From: Irineochytrium annulatum | Taxonomy: Eukaryota > Chytridiomycota > Chytridiomycetes > Chytridiales > Chytridiaceae | Assembly (NCBI GenBank): GCA_027600665.1 | Contig: JADGJL010000073.1 | Span: forward strand, 1-44,282 | Length of the DNA stretch: 44,282 nt | Direction: 5' to 3' | Shown here: piece after piece, positions 43,751-44,282 of the stretch | Numbering within the stretch: the stretch's first letter is position 1 | Layout of the letters: each line of letters opens with the position of its first letter | The notes under the pieces: model-generated | Database searches by the model: none | What the model saw: only the letters and a program-made list of their open reading frames with translations | Told to the model about the DNA's origin: nothing | Translations under genes and position numbers: made by a program

Positions 43751-44282
43751 CGTGGCGGGTAAGCTTTTCTGTGCAGACGATAGGACGGAGTCGGATGCAG
43801 ACTAGAGAAGAGCGAACGCGAGGTCGATTAAGAGAGGACTTCACGGGCTGGACATCGGAGGATTGCCGCATGGCCATTGTGTGGCACTGCAGACTTACAG
43901 CACGCAGAGCTGCGTGGAAATCCATCACCGGTTTAAGTGTCGTTGCGGTAAATAACTCCAAGGAAACGACTCCGACAAAGCAACCCTCAACATTATCTCA
44001 CTCTGACTCGGAGGGACGTGCGAGATTTATTGACACAAATCACTCACCAGATCAAAGTCTGACGTTGGGTCTAGACCGAAGACGAGCTCTACCTCTTAGT
44101 CTCCGTTGCAGCCTCTTCTCGGTTATCAATCGCCAGGGATGGTCGCAAGGCAGACGATCCGACCTCCCTTGCTGATCATGTTCGCTAGACCGCCGTGCCG
44201 CCTGAGCATAACTTATTATCGAGCCCCCCGTCGTATTGCAAGAACGGACATATCAATACACGCCATGACACAGGGTCAGGAG
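43751..44282. other. right-edge intergenic, no gene seen
   Basis: This is DNA upstream of the seven-helix protein B. No coding frame of protein-like character, tRNA or repeat was seen. Confidence 0.5.

Noticed and set aside
1..44282. tRNA, rRNA, CRISPR or prokaryotic operon signals
   Set aside because: No cloverleaf-type TTCRANNC boxes in convincing context, no regularly spaced repeats, and introns throughout mark eukaryotic nuclear DNA.

Overview
The window looks like nuclear DNA of a zoosporic (flagellated) fungus, most likely a chytrid. Genes are split by short GT-AG introns (about 45-130 nt). They include two axonemal genes lost from non-flagellated fungi (an outer-arm dynein light chain LC1/DNAL1 and a TTC12-type dynein assembly factor), a taspase-1, and glucoamylases with an N-terminal CBM21 starch-binding domain, an arrangement known from early-diverging fungi. 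I see no rRNA, tRNA, CRISPR array, transposase or viral gene.

Layout. 1-4.2 kb: a possible gene fragment running off the left edge (-), a 71-residue SAP-domain protein (+), 2.4 kb of low-complexity non-coding DNA, and a glucose-6-phosphate 1-epimerase (+). 4.7-6.8 kb: glucoamylase A (-). 7.9-8.7 kb: cassette A, two tiny divergent genes around a shared promoter. 9.2-15.3 kb, all on the minus strand: a class V aminotransferase, a LOG/TIGR00725-like nucleotide-binding protein, and a large protein with a kinase-like domain and two GT-A glycosyltransferase domains. 16.0-19.3 kb: glucoamylase B and a seven-helix membrane protein A (+). 20.5-24.5 kb: a USP8/Doa4-like ubiquitin hydrolase (+). 25.1-25.9 kb: cassette B, a near-identical second copy of the tiny gene pair. 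26.5-31.8 kb: a secreted germin-like cupin, a mitochondrial Mrh4-like DEAD-box helicase, and a single-pass membrane protein with a long disordered tail (all -). 32.2-35.5 kb: Nup88-like nucleoporin (-), divergent from an NT-C2 protein (+, 35.7-36.6 kb). 36.9-41.1 kb: TTC12 (-) head to head with DNAL1 (+). 41.2-42.6 kb: taspase 1 (+). 42.8-43.8 kb: seven-helix membrane protein B (-).

Three different units are duplicated inside this one window: the glucoamylase (inverted), the small-gene cassette (direct, 17 kb apart) and the seven-helix protein (inverted). Housekeeping genes lie between the copies. The small-gene cassette is the least explained element. Each copy holds two divergent ORFs of 58 and 59 residues, with a TATA-like box about 90-95 nt upstream of each start codon. 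TTC12 and DNAL1 share a 100-bp promoter, which suits two proteins of the same outer-dynein-arm pathway.

Exon joins were read by eye from splice signals and family resemblance. Every assignment rests on motif recognition, not on a database search.
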